A DNA stretch of 64,000 nt, from the NCBI GenBank assembly GCA_034189135.1, contig JAXHVO010000062.1, forward strand, positions 113,318 to 177,317, written 5' to 3'. A program made the translations under genes and the position numbers. Below the pieces are notes generated by a model, which did no database searches, was not told the DNA's origin, and was given only the letters and a program-made list of their open reading frames with translations. Of the stretch, positions 24,349-33,721 are shown in pieces; position 1 is the stretch's first letter; each line of letters starts with the position of its first letter. The DNA comes from Thermodesulfobacteriota bacterium (lineage in GTDB: Bacteria; Desulfobacterota; Desulfobacteria; Desulfobacterales; JAUWMJ01).

Positions 24349-25206
24349 CTACTTGCAGAACCCTTTTCCCTTTGCCCAGTTTAACCCATCGCAATCTCCC
24401 AATTGGCAGGCTTTTTTAAAATCTTTGCATGCGCGTGTTTTGCTTTTTAATTGATAAAAAACAAGCCCTCGATTAATATAGGCATTGGTGTAATTCGGGT
24501 TGAGACGGATGCACTGGTTGTAATCCTTTAGCGCTTGCTGATATTTTTTTTGTTCATAATAGATATTCCCGCGATTATTATACGCCTTGACATGGGCCGG
24601 ATTCAGGCTGATGGCTTTGTTGTAGTCGGCCAGTGCCTTTGGATACTGTTTTAAGTCACGGTAGGCATTGCCACGGTTGCTGTAAACATTGGCAAATTTA
24701 GGATCTTTGGCAACGGCCTGGTTTAAGAATATGAGTGCCTGCCTGGGATTTGTGTATTTACCATTTTTCCATAAAGCGATTGCCTGTTTATGTGGGTCAA
24801 TATTTGTTGGAACAGTTTTTACACCGGGACCTTTTGCTCGTGGTCTCACACGTTTTGGTTTTTTCCAGGGTTTAATTGTTTTACCTTTTTGATAGGATCT
24901 GACATCAAAACCCTTCCCCTGAACCGTTGCAACCATCTTCATAATTTCTGCTGTTCCAATCAGGGGTGTCCCAACCATGAAAATAACAAGAATGATACTC
25001 CACAGCATCATCATTTTGGTCATTTGAAGTTCCTTGTGTTTTAGCCATCCCCAGATGAATGTATACAGACCGCAGATAAATCCCAGGATACCCTTTAAAG
25101 CACCTTCTGTTTTAAACAGCTTTATCAGAACAATGAAGAATATAACAATTGAAATAATTTGAAGAATTGCAAACACCGCCGCGTATATCATAAAGTTAGT
25201 TGTCAT
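24349..25206 (-). CDS. membrane-anchored TPR protein
   Basis: A 285-residue protein. Residues 1-90 contain three hydrophobic segments (AAVFAILQIISIVIFFIVLI, GILGFICGLYTFIWGW, MMMLWSIILVIFMVGTPLIG). A basic proline-rich linker follows (KPWKKPKRVRPRAKGPG). Residues about 140-270 are tetratricopeptide repeats such as ANVYSNRGNAYRDLKQYPKALADYNKAISLNP, which bind other proteins. The closing segment TRACKDFKKACQLGDCDGLNWAKGKGFC has Sel1-like spacing. The partner is unknown. It converges on selD and is followed leftward by no other minus-strand gene. Confidence 0.85.
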   Translation of the reverse strand: MTTNFMIYAAVFAILQIISIVIFFIVLIKLFKTEGALKGILGFICGLYTFIWGWLKHKELQMTKMMMLWSIILVIFMVGTPLIGTAEIMKMVATVQGKGFDVRSYQKGKTIKPWKKPKRVRPRAKGPGVKTVPTNIDPHKQAIALWKNGKYTNPRQALIFLNQAVAKDPKFANVYSNRGNAYRDLKQYPKALADYNKAISLNPAHVKAYNNRGNIYYEQKKYQQALKDYNQCIRLNPNYTNAYINRGLVFYQLKSKTRACKDFKKACQLGDCDGLNWAKGKGFCK

Positions 25207-25380
25207 GGTTATCCCCTTAAAAATTGAAAATAACGTAAGATTCTTAATCTATATTGAACCTGAATGGTACATATACGAAAAAAATACCACAGCATAAGCA
25301 CTGGAGAAAATATAAATTTCGCGTTTTCTTTGTCTTGCATTTTGGTGAGAAGTATCATTTTTTCATTAAAAACAACAAAT

Positions 25381-25917
25381 TTACCAACATGCTGCTAACA
25401 GACGGAAAATCCAGTAAATAACAATTCCCCATAAAACATATGCGGAAAATGCTGTATGTTTTTCAATGGCAGCTATTTGAAGCACAGTTTTACGATGAAG
25501 ATTTTCCGGTAATATGCTCACGATGAAAAGTATGACAAATGCGAACAGGAAAACCGGTGCAAAGGCATGGGTGTGAATGGCACTTTGCCAATCACCCTTA
25601 ATTATTAAAGTTATTGCGGTGGATAACCCGCAGCCTGGGCACGGAATTCCAAGTGTTGACCGAATCGGGCATTGCCATCCGGGCAATCCGATTAAAATCG
25701 ATACGATCTGAAGTGCTGCCACACACAATAGAACTAAGGCAATCCTGCGGTTTTTAAGCAGGGAAGCAAAAAAAAGCTTACGATCCCGCCATGGCGGGGT
25801 TAATATCTCTGTCTGATTGCGGACAAACCCAGGAGAGTTTGAACCTGGAATAAATTGAATATGTTGAAACAGATTCATTTTTATAACATTCGGAAGGTGG
25901 AAGGTCAAGGTAAACAT
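25381..25917 (-). CDS. DUF2752 membrane protein
   Basis: A 178-residue protein with the DUF2752 hallmark CPIRSTLGIPCPGCGLSTAI followed by hydrophobic segments (FAPVFLFAFVILFIVSIL and AFSAYVLWGIVIYWIFRLLA). The family is small and of unknown function; the CPxCG motif at the membrane face is its only clear signature. Residues 1-50 are not typical. The true start may be a later ATG or other start codon nearer the hydrophobic segment at VLLCVAALQIVSIL. It lies on the same strand as the PilZ gene, 43 bases behind it. Confidence 0.75.
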   Translation of the reverse strand: MFTLTFHLPNVIKMNLFQHIQFIPGSNSPGFVRNQTEILTPPWRDRKLFFASLLKNRRIALVLLCVAALQIVSILIGLPGWQCPIRSTLGIPCPGCGLSTAITLIIKGDWQSAIHTHAFAPVFLFAFVILFIVSILPENLHRKTVLQIAAIEKHTAFSAYVLWGIVIYWIFRLLAACW

Positions 25918-25959
25918 TTTGCATAACAGAGAAAAAAATAAATATATTCATTATCTTTG

Positions 25960-26505
25960 CTAATTTTCAACAAAAGCTTTTATTATCTTTTCATTATGCT
26001 TGGTTAATTTGATAAATTTGACCCCCATTCCATTTTGACCAACCCAGGTAACTATACAGGTGATGCTGAGAGGCTTTGGATGGTTGGGTAGCGAAAAGAC
26101 CACCTTAATTTTTTCTCCCACCGGAAGTAATTCACCGGTTTCTATAAAGACTCCAACAGTGCTTATGTCAAGAATATGGGCATTGAAAGACCTGTCTTGA
26201 ACAGAAAGGTCAACACTGACCAGGCATGCTTTGCGGGTATGGCCACGCATTAAGACCTCATTTCCATCTAAGCTAACGGTCCTCACCGGCATATCATCTG
26301 CCGGTAATTTTTCCAGCTCTTCCAGCAAAAGATGTTGCTGGTAATCCGACATATCTATAATTAGCTTAAACAAATGATTAGTAATGTTATTTTTAAGCAA
26401 TTGTTTTAGCAGGATAAGTTGCTGTTCTTCGGAAAGCCCGTTAACTATGTTGAATAAACGCGAGATCAGACTGTTTTTACCCAATTCCTCTTTTGAGGCA
26501 ATCAT
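25960..26505 (-). CDS. PilZ-domain protein
   Basis: A 181-residue protein. The N-terminal half is helical and leucine-rich (FNIVNGLSEEQQLILLKQLLK). The C-terminal half is PilZ-like: RKACLVSVDLSVQDRSFNAHILDISTVGVFIETGELLPVGEKIKVVFSLPNHPKPLSITCIVTWVG. The D-x-S-x-x-G motif is present as DISTVGVFIET, and a basic RKAC segment stands where RxxxR would bind cyclic di-GMP, though only partly conserved. It may be a c-di-GMP effector, but binding is uncertain because the second arginine is missing. Confidence 0.8.
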   Translation of the reverse strand: MIASKEELGKNSLISRLFNIVNGLSEEQQLILLKQLLKNNITNHLFKLIIDMSDYQQHLLLEELEKLPADDMPVRTVSLDGNEVLMRGHTRKACLVSVDLSVQDRSFNAHILDISTVGVFIETGELLPVGEKIKVVFSLPNHPKPLSITCIVTWVGQNGMGVKFIKLTKHNEKIIKAFVEN

Positions 26506-26761
26506 TTAGCAACCTCTTTTGATACCCGGATGAATTCTACCCTAAAAGAATATATTTATGGCAAACAGCATTTATAAAAGCCGGAGAACTCATTTAAAAA
26601 AACTATTTTCATGTTTTGGTGGAGTGGCTTGCAGGCTGTTTAACATTCTTGCATCAGTGAAATATAAGTTGTTAAAAACCGTTTCATTTTATTTAACCAG
26701 AGAAAAAGCAGGCGATATCCTATGTTCTGCGTTTTCAGTGGATCTGGTAAGCTGTGTTTTT

Positions 26762-27883
26762 TTACTTAAGCAGGACAACCACCCTGCTTCCAGATGTGTC
26801 AATGACCGACAGTCTTTTTCCCTGAAAAGATTTGCCGTCAACAGTTTCGCAAAAAGAATCCGCATTTCCTTTATAGAAAATAGTAAGTTTAAGCCGGCTA
26901 TTTCCAAAGCTGCGCTTTGTTACGGAAACGACACCGGAAAGATTCCCCAAAGTTTGCCTAAGTGCCTTTTGTGTTTTGAAATTCGGAACCTGCTTTATGG
27001 TTACATCAAGTGGTATACCATTATTGACCATATCCTGAAATGAGGTGACAATGGCTTCGAAAAGCTGCTGGTCCATCAGTTTTTTTCCGGCCTTTTCTGC
27101 CGCAAGGTTACGGGCCGTTTTTTCTGAAATATGGGCCGCTGCACTGCGTGTTGATTTTGATGCAATGATTTTACCGTTTGAGCAGTCCACCACTTTAGCT
27201 GTGATGCCGGCCTGACCGGATATCAAACCTGATTCCTTCAAGAGTGCATTTTCCCCGGTGCTTTTTGTCACCTTTCCCACAAGTATATACTCCGCCCCGT
27301 TTGATGTGCCGATTTTGGCTGCTGCTGAAGGGTCACCATCGGCAGCACGCGTGATCAATTGATCATTTTTATTCATGAGTGCAGCTACAACCGCTGGGTC
27401 AACCAGTTCAATCCCCTTTTCAGTCAAATAGTCAATGATCGCACTTTCAGCATTTCGCGCATTTTTTTCTCTTATTACGACCATCATACGAGGCTTGTCC
27501 ATCGATTCCAGCAATATTTTCAATGCGGCAAGATCCGCCTTTATACCAGCCAAGGAGACCACGGCCTGTATCTTCACATAAAATGTATGGTCTGGTTTCT
27601 TCTCCTGTTGTAGGATATCATATTTTTTTACTGAGCCAACTGTTTTAGTAAGAATCACATCTTTTTGGAGCTCAAAATTTTTTATTTCAGTCTGGGAATA
27701 AAGAATTGTGCCGATACCGATTTCAACAGCTTCACGTTTTGCTTTAAGAAGAGCGTCTTTTTTAGATATCCCAAAACCATCCGATTCAACGATAATATCC
27801 CCATCGGGTGATTCTGCACAAAGAGGCATAGAAACCAGGCCGATAAGAAGCATCGGTATCAATACAGCAACTTTAAAGTTCAT
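26762..27883 (-). CDS. secreted FlgT/LPP20-like protein
   Basis: The start ATG at 27883 is chosen because GGAGG precedes it at good spacing and it opens with a signal peptide (FKVAVLIPMLLIGLVSMPLCA). An upstream in-frame start near 28015 would run through a MITE. The mature protein of about 350 residues begins DIIVESDGFGISKKDALLKAKREAVEIGIGTILYSQTEI, the N-terminal pattern of FlgT-like flagellar assembly proteins. Later blocks (AEYILVGKVTKS, AKVVDCSNGKIIASKS) look like the FlgO/CsgG-type envelope fold. No flagellar genes are nearby, so a general outer-membrane role is as likely. Confidence 0.7.
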   Translation of the reverse strand: MNFKVAVLIPMLLIGLVSMPLCAESPDGDIIVESDGFGISKKDALLKAKREAVEIGIGTILYSQTEIKNFELQKDVILTKTVGSVKKYDILQQEKKPDHTFYVKIQAVVSLAGIKADLAALKILLESMDKPRMMVVIREKNARNAESAIIDYLTEKGIELVDPAVVAALMNKNDQLITRAADGDPSAAAKIGTSNGAEYILVGKVTKSTGENALLKESGLISGQAGITAKVVDCSNGKIIASKSTRSAAAHISEKTARNLAAEKAGKKLMDQQLFEAIVTSFQDMVNNGIPLDVTIKQVPNFKTQKALRQTLGNLSGVVSVTKRSFGNSRLKLTIFYKGNADSFCETVDGKSFQGKRLSVIDTSGSRVVVLLK

Positions 27884-27903
27884 TACTTCCTCCCTGTCGA
27901 TTT

Positions 27904-28057
27904 GGGTTTGCTCAAAAATGAATTTACAATTCAATGTATCAAGGTGCCTGCATAACAAAACCAGGGTGATTCGTCTGGGGTGAGTCAAGCGACGAGTAAC
28001 CCATCCATTGGGCATGGATCGACTGGTTAGAATGTAAAGTAATTTTTAAGCGAGTCC
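27904..28057. mobile_element. MITE-like inverted-repeat element, copy C
   Basis: The left end GGGTTTGCTCAAAAAT (27904-) is the inverted counterpart of the right end, which reads toward ACTCGCTTAAAAAT on the other strand (ending about 28057). The inner right part resembles copy A (ATCGACTGGTTAGAATGTAAAG versus ATCGGCGCTTAAAATGTAAAG). The target duplication is not clear, so it is an older copy. It lies between the FlgT-like gene and tRNA-Val. Confidence 0.65.
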
Positions 28058-28082
28058 TTGTTCATGGATTTGAGAATTTGTT

Positions 28083-28157
28083 TGGTGGGCGGTACTGGGT
28101 TTGAACCAGTGACTTCCACCGTGTGAAGGTGGCACTCTCCCACTGAGTTAACCGCCC
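28083..28157 (-). tRNA. tRNA-Val (anticodon CAC)
   Basis: On the minus strand it reads from GGGCGGT to ACCGCCC plus discriminator A and encoded CCA. The anticodon stem CCACC/GGTGG encloses TTCACAC, giving CAC, which reads GUG codons. The D arm contains CTCAGTGGGAGAG and the T arm is CTGGTTCAAACCCAG. It is a complete, normal cloverleaf of 75 bases. Confidence 0.95.
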
Positions 28158-28161
28158 GTTA

Positions 28162-28440
28162 TTATATATGGTCTACCCGAAGCTTTAATTCTTTGCCGAC
28201 TTTGAAAAATGGAAGTTTTTTTGAAGGAACATTGATTTTAACACCGGTTTTCGGGTTTCGGCCAACATATGGTTTATATCCATTAATTGTAAAACTGCCG
28301 AAACCTCTGATTTCAACTCGTTCATTGTTAGAAAGGGTCTGAGTTATAGCGCCAAAGAACTCATTGACAATTTTTTCAGATTCATTTTTAGTAAGTGTGG
28401 TTTCATTCTTTATTGCATTAATTAAATCAGATCTGTTCAT
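28162..28440 (-). CDS. HU/IHF-family DNA-bending protein
   Basis: A 92-residue histone-like protein. The conserved core VEIRGFGSFTINGYKPYVGRNPKTGVKINVPSKKLPFFKVGKELK includes the beta-arm with GRNPKTG and the DNA-intercalating proline region. The ERVEIRGFGSF and FFKxGKEL blocks are closer to the IHF-beta branch, but alpha or HU cannot be excluded. It bends DNA and helps replication, transcription and recombination. An AAGGAG-like site (AGGAGCC) precedes the start. Confidence 0.92.
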   Translation of the reverse strand: MNRSDLINAIKNETTLTKNESEKIVNEFFGAITQTLSNNERVEIRGFGSFTINGYKPYVGRNPKTGVKINVPSKKLPFFKVGKELKLRVDHI

Positions 28441-28626
28441 AAAGGCTCCTTAATTACAGGCTTGTTTAAAATTAACTTTGAGAGACCTTAAGGACTCGTT
28501 CAGGTCAGTGTTTTCAGGTGTCGCACCCAATGCAATGCTGCCAGATCAAGTAAAAAATTTTATGATTTTTTCCTTTGCCGGTCATTTATACGATGGCTTT
28601 CATTATACCTATATGGTTTTAAACTT

Positions 28627-29223
28627 TCAAGTATTATTTCCTTTGTCTGGGTCCGATCTTTTTTCATCATTGAAAAAATCTTCATCAGTTTTATCTGTTG
28701 GGGAATTTCCCAGCTCTTCGATTTCTTTGGGTGTGGGAAGGTCTTTTAAATCTTTTAAGTCAAATATTTCCAGAAAACGCTTGGTGGTTGCATAGATCAA
28801 GGGGCGACCCGGTAGTTCCTTGCGTCCCAGAACCCGGATAAACTTTCTCTTTAGCAATACGCGAAGGATTCCACCGCAATCAACACCCCTTAAACTTTCT
28901 ATGTCGCTACGGATTACTGGTTGTTTATAGGCAATAATTGCCAGGGTTTCAAGAGAAGCCTTACTAAGGCGAGGAGGGTTTGGTTGTATGAGACGTTTAA
29001 TCCAGCTTGTATATTCTGAACGGGTGCGGATTTGGAAACCACCGGCAACTTCGTTTAAGTAAAAGCCACCTTTACGGGCCTCATACTCATCCGTAAGTTC
29101 TTTTAAAGCGTTTTTGATGTCATTTGCGCCGGCGGTATTAAGAACTCTTTTCAGGCGGTCAACCGAAAGAGGTTCCTGGGCAACAAAGAGCAGGCTTTCA
29201 ATAATATATTTTAGATTTTCCAT
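28627..29223 (-). CDS. scpB: chromosome segregation/condensation protein ScpB
   Basis: A 198-residue winged-helix protein that dimerises and binds ScpA within the SMC condensin complex. It reads YIIESLLFVAQEPLSVDRLK, then RLIQPNPPRLSKASLETLAIIAYKQPVIRSDIESLRGVDCGGILRVLLKRKFIRVLGRKELPGRPLIYATTKRFLEIFDL, all ScpB landmarks. Its ATG directly abuts the scpA stop. The acidic C-terminal tail is common. Confidence 0.95.
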   Translation of the reverse strand: MENLKYIIESLLFVAQEPLSVDRLKRVLNTAGANDIKNALKELTDEYEARKGGFYLNEVAGGFQIRTRSEYTSWIKRLIQPNPPRLSKASLETLAIIAYKQPVIRSDIESLRGVDCGGILRVLLKRKFIRVLGRKELPGRPLIYATTKRFLEIFDLKDLKDLPTPKEIEELGNSPTDKTDEDFFNDEKRSDPDKGNNT

Positions 29224-29934
29224 TTATATATAAAATAGTCTGATAATACCGGTTTGGGCATGCTGGGCCAGCTTAACCAGATTAAGTTTAACCATTTCAA
29301 GTATTGCCAGAAAGGTTATAATTACATCACTTTTGTTGGCTTTTGAAGGGAATAATTCATTAAAAGTGACTGAATTTTGTTTTTCAAAAATGTCAACAAT
29401 TTCGGAAATTCTGTCCTTGACAGAGATGTTGTCAGCAGTCAGATCTACCAAGTGATCGGAAGATATGTTTTTCAGAATTTTTTGAAAAGCATCAATAAGC
29501 TCAAACAGGCCGATTTTTATAAGATCCTCGCCTTGGCCGATCAAATAATCCGCATCATCATGCCCTTTGGTAAAAGTGTCTTTCCCGAGCAGTGCTCTTC
29601 CTGCAAGGTCATCGGCAGCGGATTTTAGCTGCAAGTATTCCATAATAGGCCTGGTGATTTCTTCCCGGGGATCTTCCTGGTCATCATCTTCAGCAGTGGG
29701 GAGTAGCATTTTTGATTTTATTTGTGTCAAGGTAGCGGCCATGACTAAAAAATCACCGGCAAGTTCAATGTTCATGGATTCAAGCCATTGAATATAATCA
29801 AGGTATTGCTTTGTTATTAAGGCGATGGGGATGTCATAAATGTCCACCTCATTTTTTATAATTAAATGGACCAGAAGATCCATAGGACCTTCAAAGATAT
29901 CTGTAATCCGAACTCTGTAAATATCATCCGGCAT
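29224..29934 (-). CDS. scpA: segregation and condensation protein ScpA
   Basis: A 236-residue kleisin that bridges the two SMC heads. The N-terminus (FEGPMDLLVHLIIKNEVDIYDIPIALITKQYLDYI) is the family signature, followed by AGDFLVMAATLTQIKSKMLLP. The C-terminal winged helix reads VIITFLAILEMVKLNLVKLAQ. It is co-transcribed with scpB with no gap. smc is not in the window. Confidence 0.95.
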   Translation of the reverse strand: MPDDIYRVRITDIFEGPMDLLVHLIIKNEVDIYDIPIALITKQYLDYIQWLESMNIELAGDFLVMAATLTQIKSKMLLPTAEDDDQEDPREEITRPIMEYLQLKSAADDLAGRALLGKDTFTKGHDDADYLIGQGEDLIKIGLFELIDAFQKILKNISSDHLVDLTADNISVKDRISEIVDIFEKQNSVTFNELFPSKANKSDVIITFLAILEMVKLNLVKLAQHAQTGIIRLFYI

Positions 29935-29965
29935 TTATTGATTAGTGCTCCAAACGAATTGTCAT

Positions 29966-30010
29966 GGGTGCATCGACACCCTAAAATGTAAATTTATGGT
30001 TAAGCAAGCC
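29966..30010. mobile_element. half of a MITE-like element, copy D
   Basis: From the GGG at 29966 to GCAAGCC at 30010 the sequence follows the right half of copy A (6931-6976). Both have a GCATCG core, then a CTAAAATGTAAA-like tract, then the G-C terminus. No left half is found, so this is a truncated copy between scpA and trpS. Confidence 0.5.
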
Positions 30011-30018
30011 AGAAGCGC

Positions 30019-31005
30019 CTATATTTTCACAGCAGCTCTGACCTCGTCCATGGTTTGTCGTGCAACTTTTTGTGCTTTTTGTATTCCGTCTTTGATTATT
30101 TCATTCACCAGTTGGGGTCGGGACAAATAGTATTCTCTTTTGTTACGAACCGGTTCAAGCGCTTTGATAAGGTTTTGAGCCATAATTTTTTTGCATTGTA
30201 CACAGCCGATGTCTGCAGCACGGCATTCTTTAGCTATCTGATCAATGGTTTCTTTTTCGGTATATGTTTTATGGAAATCATAAACATTGCAAATGTCCGG
30301 ATTCCCTGGATCATTTTTCCTTGCGCGCTGTGGATCGGTGATCATACGGGAAACTCTATCAGCAATGACTTTTGGGTTGTCGGATAAGTATATGGCATTA
30401 TCATAACTTTTACTCATTTTTCTTCGGTCTATGCCGAGTAACTTGGGTGTTTGGGTTAAAACAGCTTCAGGTTCGGGAAACACTTCGCCGTATAAGTGAT
30501 TGAATCTTCTGGCAATTTCTCTTGTAATTTCAACATGAGGGACCTGGTCCATGCCAACAGGGACCCCGAAGGGTTTATACATGATGATATCAGCTGCCTG
30601 AAGAACAGGGTAACCAAGAAATCCGAAGGTAGAGAGATCTTTATTGGATAGCTGTAGAATTTGGTCTTTATAAGTCGGGTTACGTTCCAGCCAGGGAACA
30701 GGAGTTATCATGGAAAGAATTAGAAAGAGCTCTGCATGTTCCTTGATATGTGACTGGATAAAGAGGGTGCTTTTTTCCGGGGAAAGACCCACACTAAGCC
30801 AGTCTATTATCATATCGTTAATATATTTGGATATCGAACCTGTTTTTTCATAGTCGCTTGTTAATGCATGCCAGTCTGCAATAAAGAAAAAACAGTCATA
30901 CTCTTTCTGCATTTTCACCCAGTTTGCAAGAGCACCATGCCAGTTACCCAGGTGAAGTGGACCGGTTGGGCGCATTCCGCTTAGAATTCGTTTTTTGTCC
31001 GTCAT
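30019..31005 (-). CDS. trpS: tryptophanyl-tRNA synthetase
   Basis: A class I aminoacyl-tRNA synthetase of 328 residues. The HIGH-type motif is in GMRPTGPLHLGNWHGAL, and the KMSKS motif is RRKMSKSYDNAIYLSD. Others include GYPVLQAADIIMY and VGMDQVPHVEITREIARRFN, the tryptophan/ATP site. Length is normal. It lies downstream of the DHH-polyA polymerase gene on the same strand, with 49 bases between. Confidence 0.97.
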   Translation of the reverse strand: MTDKKRILSGMRPTGPLHLGNWHGALANWVKMQKEYDCFFFIADWHALTSDYEKTGSISKYINDMIIDWLSVGLSPEKSTLFIQSHIKEHAELFLILSMITPVPWLERNPTYKDQILQLSNKDLSTFGFLGYPVLQAADIIMYKPFGVPVGMDQVPHVEITREIARRFNHLYGEVFPEPEAVLTQTPKLLGIDRRKMSKSYDNAIYLSDNPKVIADRVSRMITDPQRARKNDPGNPDICNVYDFHKTYTEKETIDQIAKECRAADIGCVQCKKIMAQNLIKALEPVRNKREYYLSRPQLVNEIIKDGIQKAQKVARQTMDEVRAAVKI

Positions 31006-31054
31006 ATAAAATTTCCTATTTTATCAAACACCATGGTCTCTTTAAAAGTCAAAA

Positions 31055-33721
31055 CTACTTTTTACCAATATACCTGTGTACAAAAGCAAGTTCATCGCTT
31101 TTGGTCTTAAGTGTACCGTTTAATTTTGCTTCTAAAACTGCTTGCAGAATTTCACGAAAAACAGGTCCGGGCGCTATTTCCATCTTTTTTAAATCCTTGC
31201 CTGAAATTACGGGATGTACATATCTGAGACGCGTAAAGTAATTCGAAATGGATCGTTTTACAATTTCCTTTCTGGTCGCCGCCATCATATAAAGTAAAAG
31301 TTCTGTCTTAAAAACTGAAAGTTTACTATAAAGCACGCTGTTTTTAACCGGCAGGTTCCTTTCCAGCCAGAAAAGGCATCTGTCGGCCTCAAAGCGTTCG
31401 ACACAAAATATTCTTCGATAGCGGGGAGCAAGTTCAAAGTGCACACATATTTCGTTGGTAATTTTCTTATCGTCGCTTCGAATAAGTGCTAAAAAATAAA
31501 CGGCCCACTTCATATATGATTCCTCTAAAAAAAGCAAATCATGCCAAGATAATACTTTTTTGACTGAATTAAACAGGTAAATAAGATCATTGTCCAGGGT
31601 AATTGAAAGATGCAATACACTTAACAGGTTGTACTCATTTAGCCTTATTATTGCAGGAATCGGATTTTCTTCTTCCAGGATCTGGCGAAATTCTGCAAAG
31701 ACTCTCCTTCCGCTGAGTCGTTTGAAAAAATCCATTTTAACAGCATTTTCAATCAGTCCTGAAGTGAGTTTCCCAATGGAAAAACCAAAGCGCTGTTCGA
31801 ATCTTATGGCTCGAAAAACGCGGGTGGGGTCTTCGACAAAACTTAAATTATGCAAGATACGTATCGTTTTTTCCTTTATGTCCTTTTGGGCGGTAAAAAA
31901 GTCGATTAATATGCCGAATCTGTCAGGGGTAAGTTGTATTGCCAGAGTATTGACAGTAAAATCTCTGCGGAACAGATCAAGTTTTATGGAACTCATTTCA
32001 ACCGTGGGCAATGCAGCAGGAAACTTGTAGTATTCCATTCTGGCGGAAGCCACATCTATTTTAAAACCATCCGGGAATATTATTACCGCAGTACCAAACT
32101 TCTTATACGAGTGAATACGCGCTCCAGCTATTGAAGCATATTTTTTAGCAAAATCAATGCCATCTCCTTCTATGACGATATCGATATCTTCATTAACTCT
32201 GTATAGAAAAAGGTCACGAACAAATCCACCAACCACATAGGCGCGGTATCCTTTTTCAGCTGCGACTTCTCCAAGGGTTTTTAATATATCCACCAGACGT
32301 TTTGAAAGCCGTTCTTTCATAAACTTTACAATATTTCTGGTTCTGGCGCGAACAGGTTCGGTGAGCGGGTCGGGAGAACTTTCCCGGGTGTATCTTGAGT
32401 CTTTGACCAGGATATTTAAAAGGTCGGTGCGTGTAATCACACCGGTGATGGCACCATTATCCATCACCGGCAGAAGGCGCTGCTTGTTTTCGATTATCTT
32501 TTCCTGAATTTCTGTGAGATCCGCATCTGAATTGACAACAGCAATATCCGTAGTCATATATTCTTTTACCTGGACGAGATCCAGTTTATGGTAAAGCGCT
32601 TTCTCAATCACTTGGCGTGATATGTAACCGAGCAATCTTTCACGGCTGTCGGGCTTCTCCGGTTTTTCAGTGACCAACAGTGCATTTATATTATAGCGTG
32701 TAAGCAGATTGCCGGCATCCCGGCAGGATATATCGCTTGTCACGGAAATGGGAGGCGATGACATTAAGTCTTGGGCCAGTCGGTTTGATTTAATTTTTTG
32801 ATATAGTATTTCAATCAGTTTGTGTTCAACCTGGGTCAATGTCATTTCCTTAACCGTTGCAGCAGCAGCGAAAGTATGGCCGCCTCCGCCAAGTGGTGCA
32901 ATAATTTCACCGGCATCAATCTCTGAAATTCTGCTTCGTGCAACCACATAAATTTTATTTTCCATGCGCGCAATGGCAAAGATAGCATCAACAGGTTCCA
33001 TTTTTGCCATCTTATGTACAAGGAAGGCAAAATCGGGTAAATAGTTGTTCAACGATACACTGGTAACTATAATTTCGAAACTATGGATACTGTAACGCAC
33101 AGCAGTCTGAATCATGTCGTTTAAAAGTCCGACCTGCTGCGTGCTAATCTCTCTGGAAATTAGATCTGAAACGATGTTCAGATTTGCACCTTTTGAGAGG
33201 AGAAAGGCAGCGGCCTTAAAATCATCTTCGGTAGTGGATGGAAATGTAAAACTTCCGGTATCTTCATATATGCCGAGGCACATGATGGTGGCTTCATCCG
33301 GAGAAATATCGATTTGCTTTTTTTTCAGAATTTCTGTCAGAATGGTGACCGTGGCACCGGTTAAACGATTTAGCTCGATTCGTCCTTTAATATCATTGGG
33401 AGTGGGTGGATGATGGTCATAAATATGTATGTCTAAATCCTGTTGTTCCAGAAGCAAAGATAACTTGCCGATGCGGTTTGCCAGCCGCGTGTCTACCAGG
33501 ACCAATCTTTTGACGTTGGAAAAATTGATATCTCTAATATTCGCCATATTAAAAAGATATACCATTGACTCGACAAAGAAATTCCTTAAGTTTTTTTCCT
33601 GGGAACCCGGAAATACGACCAGAGAATCCGGATACAGCTTCTGGGCAGCAAGCATGGATGCGATTGCATCAAAGTCAGCGTTGATATGGCTGGTTATTAT
33701 GGTTAATTTTTTATTTTCCAC
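31055..33721 (-). CDS. DHH-CBS-tRNA nucleotidyltransferase/polyA polymerase fusion
   Basis: An 888-residue protein with three parts. Residues 1-300 are a DHH/DHHA1 phosphoesterase (SHINADFDAIASMLAAQ, VDTRLANR, YDHHPP and GGGGHTFAAAATV). Residues about 315-440 are two CBS domains (LMSSPPISVTSDIS and LPVMDNGAITGVITRTDLLNIL). Residues about 460-888 are the CCA-adding/polyA polymerase head (AYVVGGFVRDLFLYRVNEDIDIVIEGDG with the catalytic D-x-D). This fused form is known in delta-type bacteria. It may add CCA or A tails to RNA, perhaps under adenosine-ligand control by the CBS pair. Which tail it adds cannot be decided here. Confidence 0.9.
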   Translation of the reverse strand: MENKKLTIITSHINADFDAIASMLAAQKLYPDSLVVFPGSQEKNLRNFFVESMVYLFNMANIRDINFSNVKRLVLVDTRLANRIGKLSLLLEQQDLDIHIYDHHPPTPNDIKGRIELNRLTGATVTILTEILKKKQIDISPDEATIMCLGIYEDTGSFTFPSTTEDDFKAAAFLLSKGANLNIVSDLISREISTQQVGLLNDMIQTAVRYSIHSFEIIVTSVSLNNYLPDFAFLVHKMAKMEPVDAIFAIARMENKIYVVARSRISEIDAGEIIAPLGGGGHTFAAAATVKEMTLTQVEHKLIEILYQKIKSNRLAQDLMSSPPISVTSDISCRDAGNLLTRYNINALLVTEKPEKPDSRERLLGYISRQVIEKALYHKLDLVQVKEYMTTDIAVVNSDADLTEIQEKIIENKQRLLPVMDNGAITGVITRTDLLNILVKDSRYTRESSPDPLTEPVRARTRNIVKFMKERLSKRLVDILKTLGEVAAEKGYRAYVVGGFVRDLFLYRVNEDIDIVIEGDGIDFAKKYASIAGARIHSYKKFGTAVIIFPDGFKIDVASARMEYYKFPAALPTVEMSSIKLDLFRRDFTVNTLAIQLTPDRFGILIDFFTAQKDIKEKTIRILHNLSFVEDPTRVFRAIRFEQRFGFSIGKLTSGLIENAVKMDFFKRLSGRRVFAEFRQILEEENPIPAIIRLNEYNLLSVLHLSITLDNDLIYLFNSVKKVLSWHDLLFLEESYMKWAVYFLALIRSDDKKITNEICVHFELAPRYRRIFCVERFEADRCLFWLERNLPVKNSVLYSKLSVFKTELLLYMMAATRKEIVKRSISNYFTRLRYVHPVISGKDLKKMEIAPGPVFREILQAVLEAKLNGTLKTKSDELAFVHRYIGKK

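Noticed and set aside
26558..27043. 161-residue plus-strand frame
   Set aside because: Its second half lies antisense to the well-supported secreted FlgT-like gene, it has no ribosome site and its sequence resembles no family.
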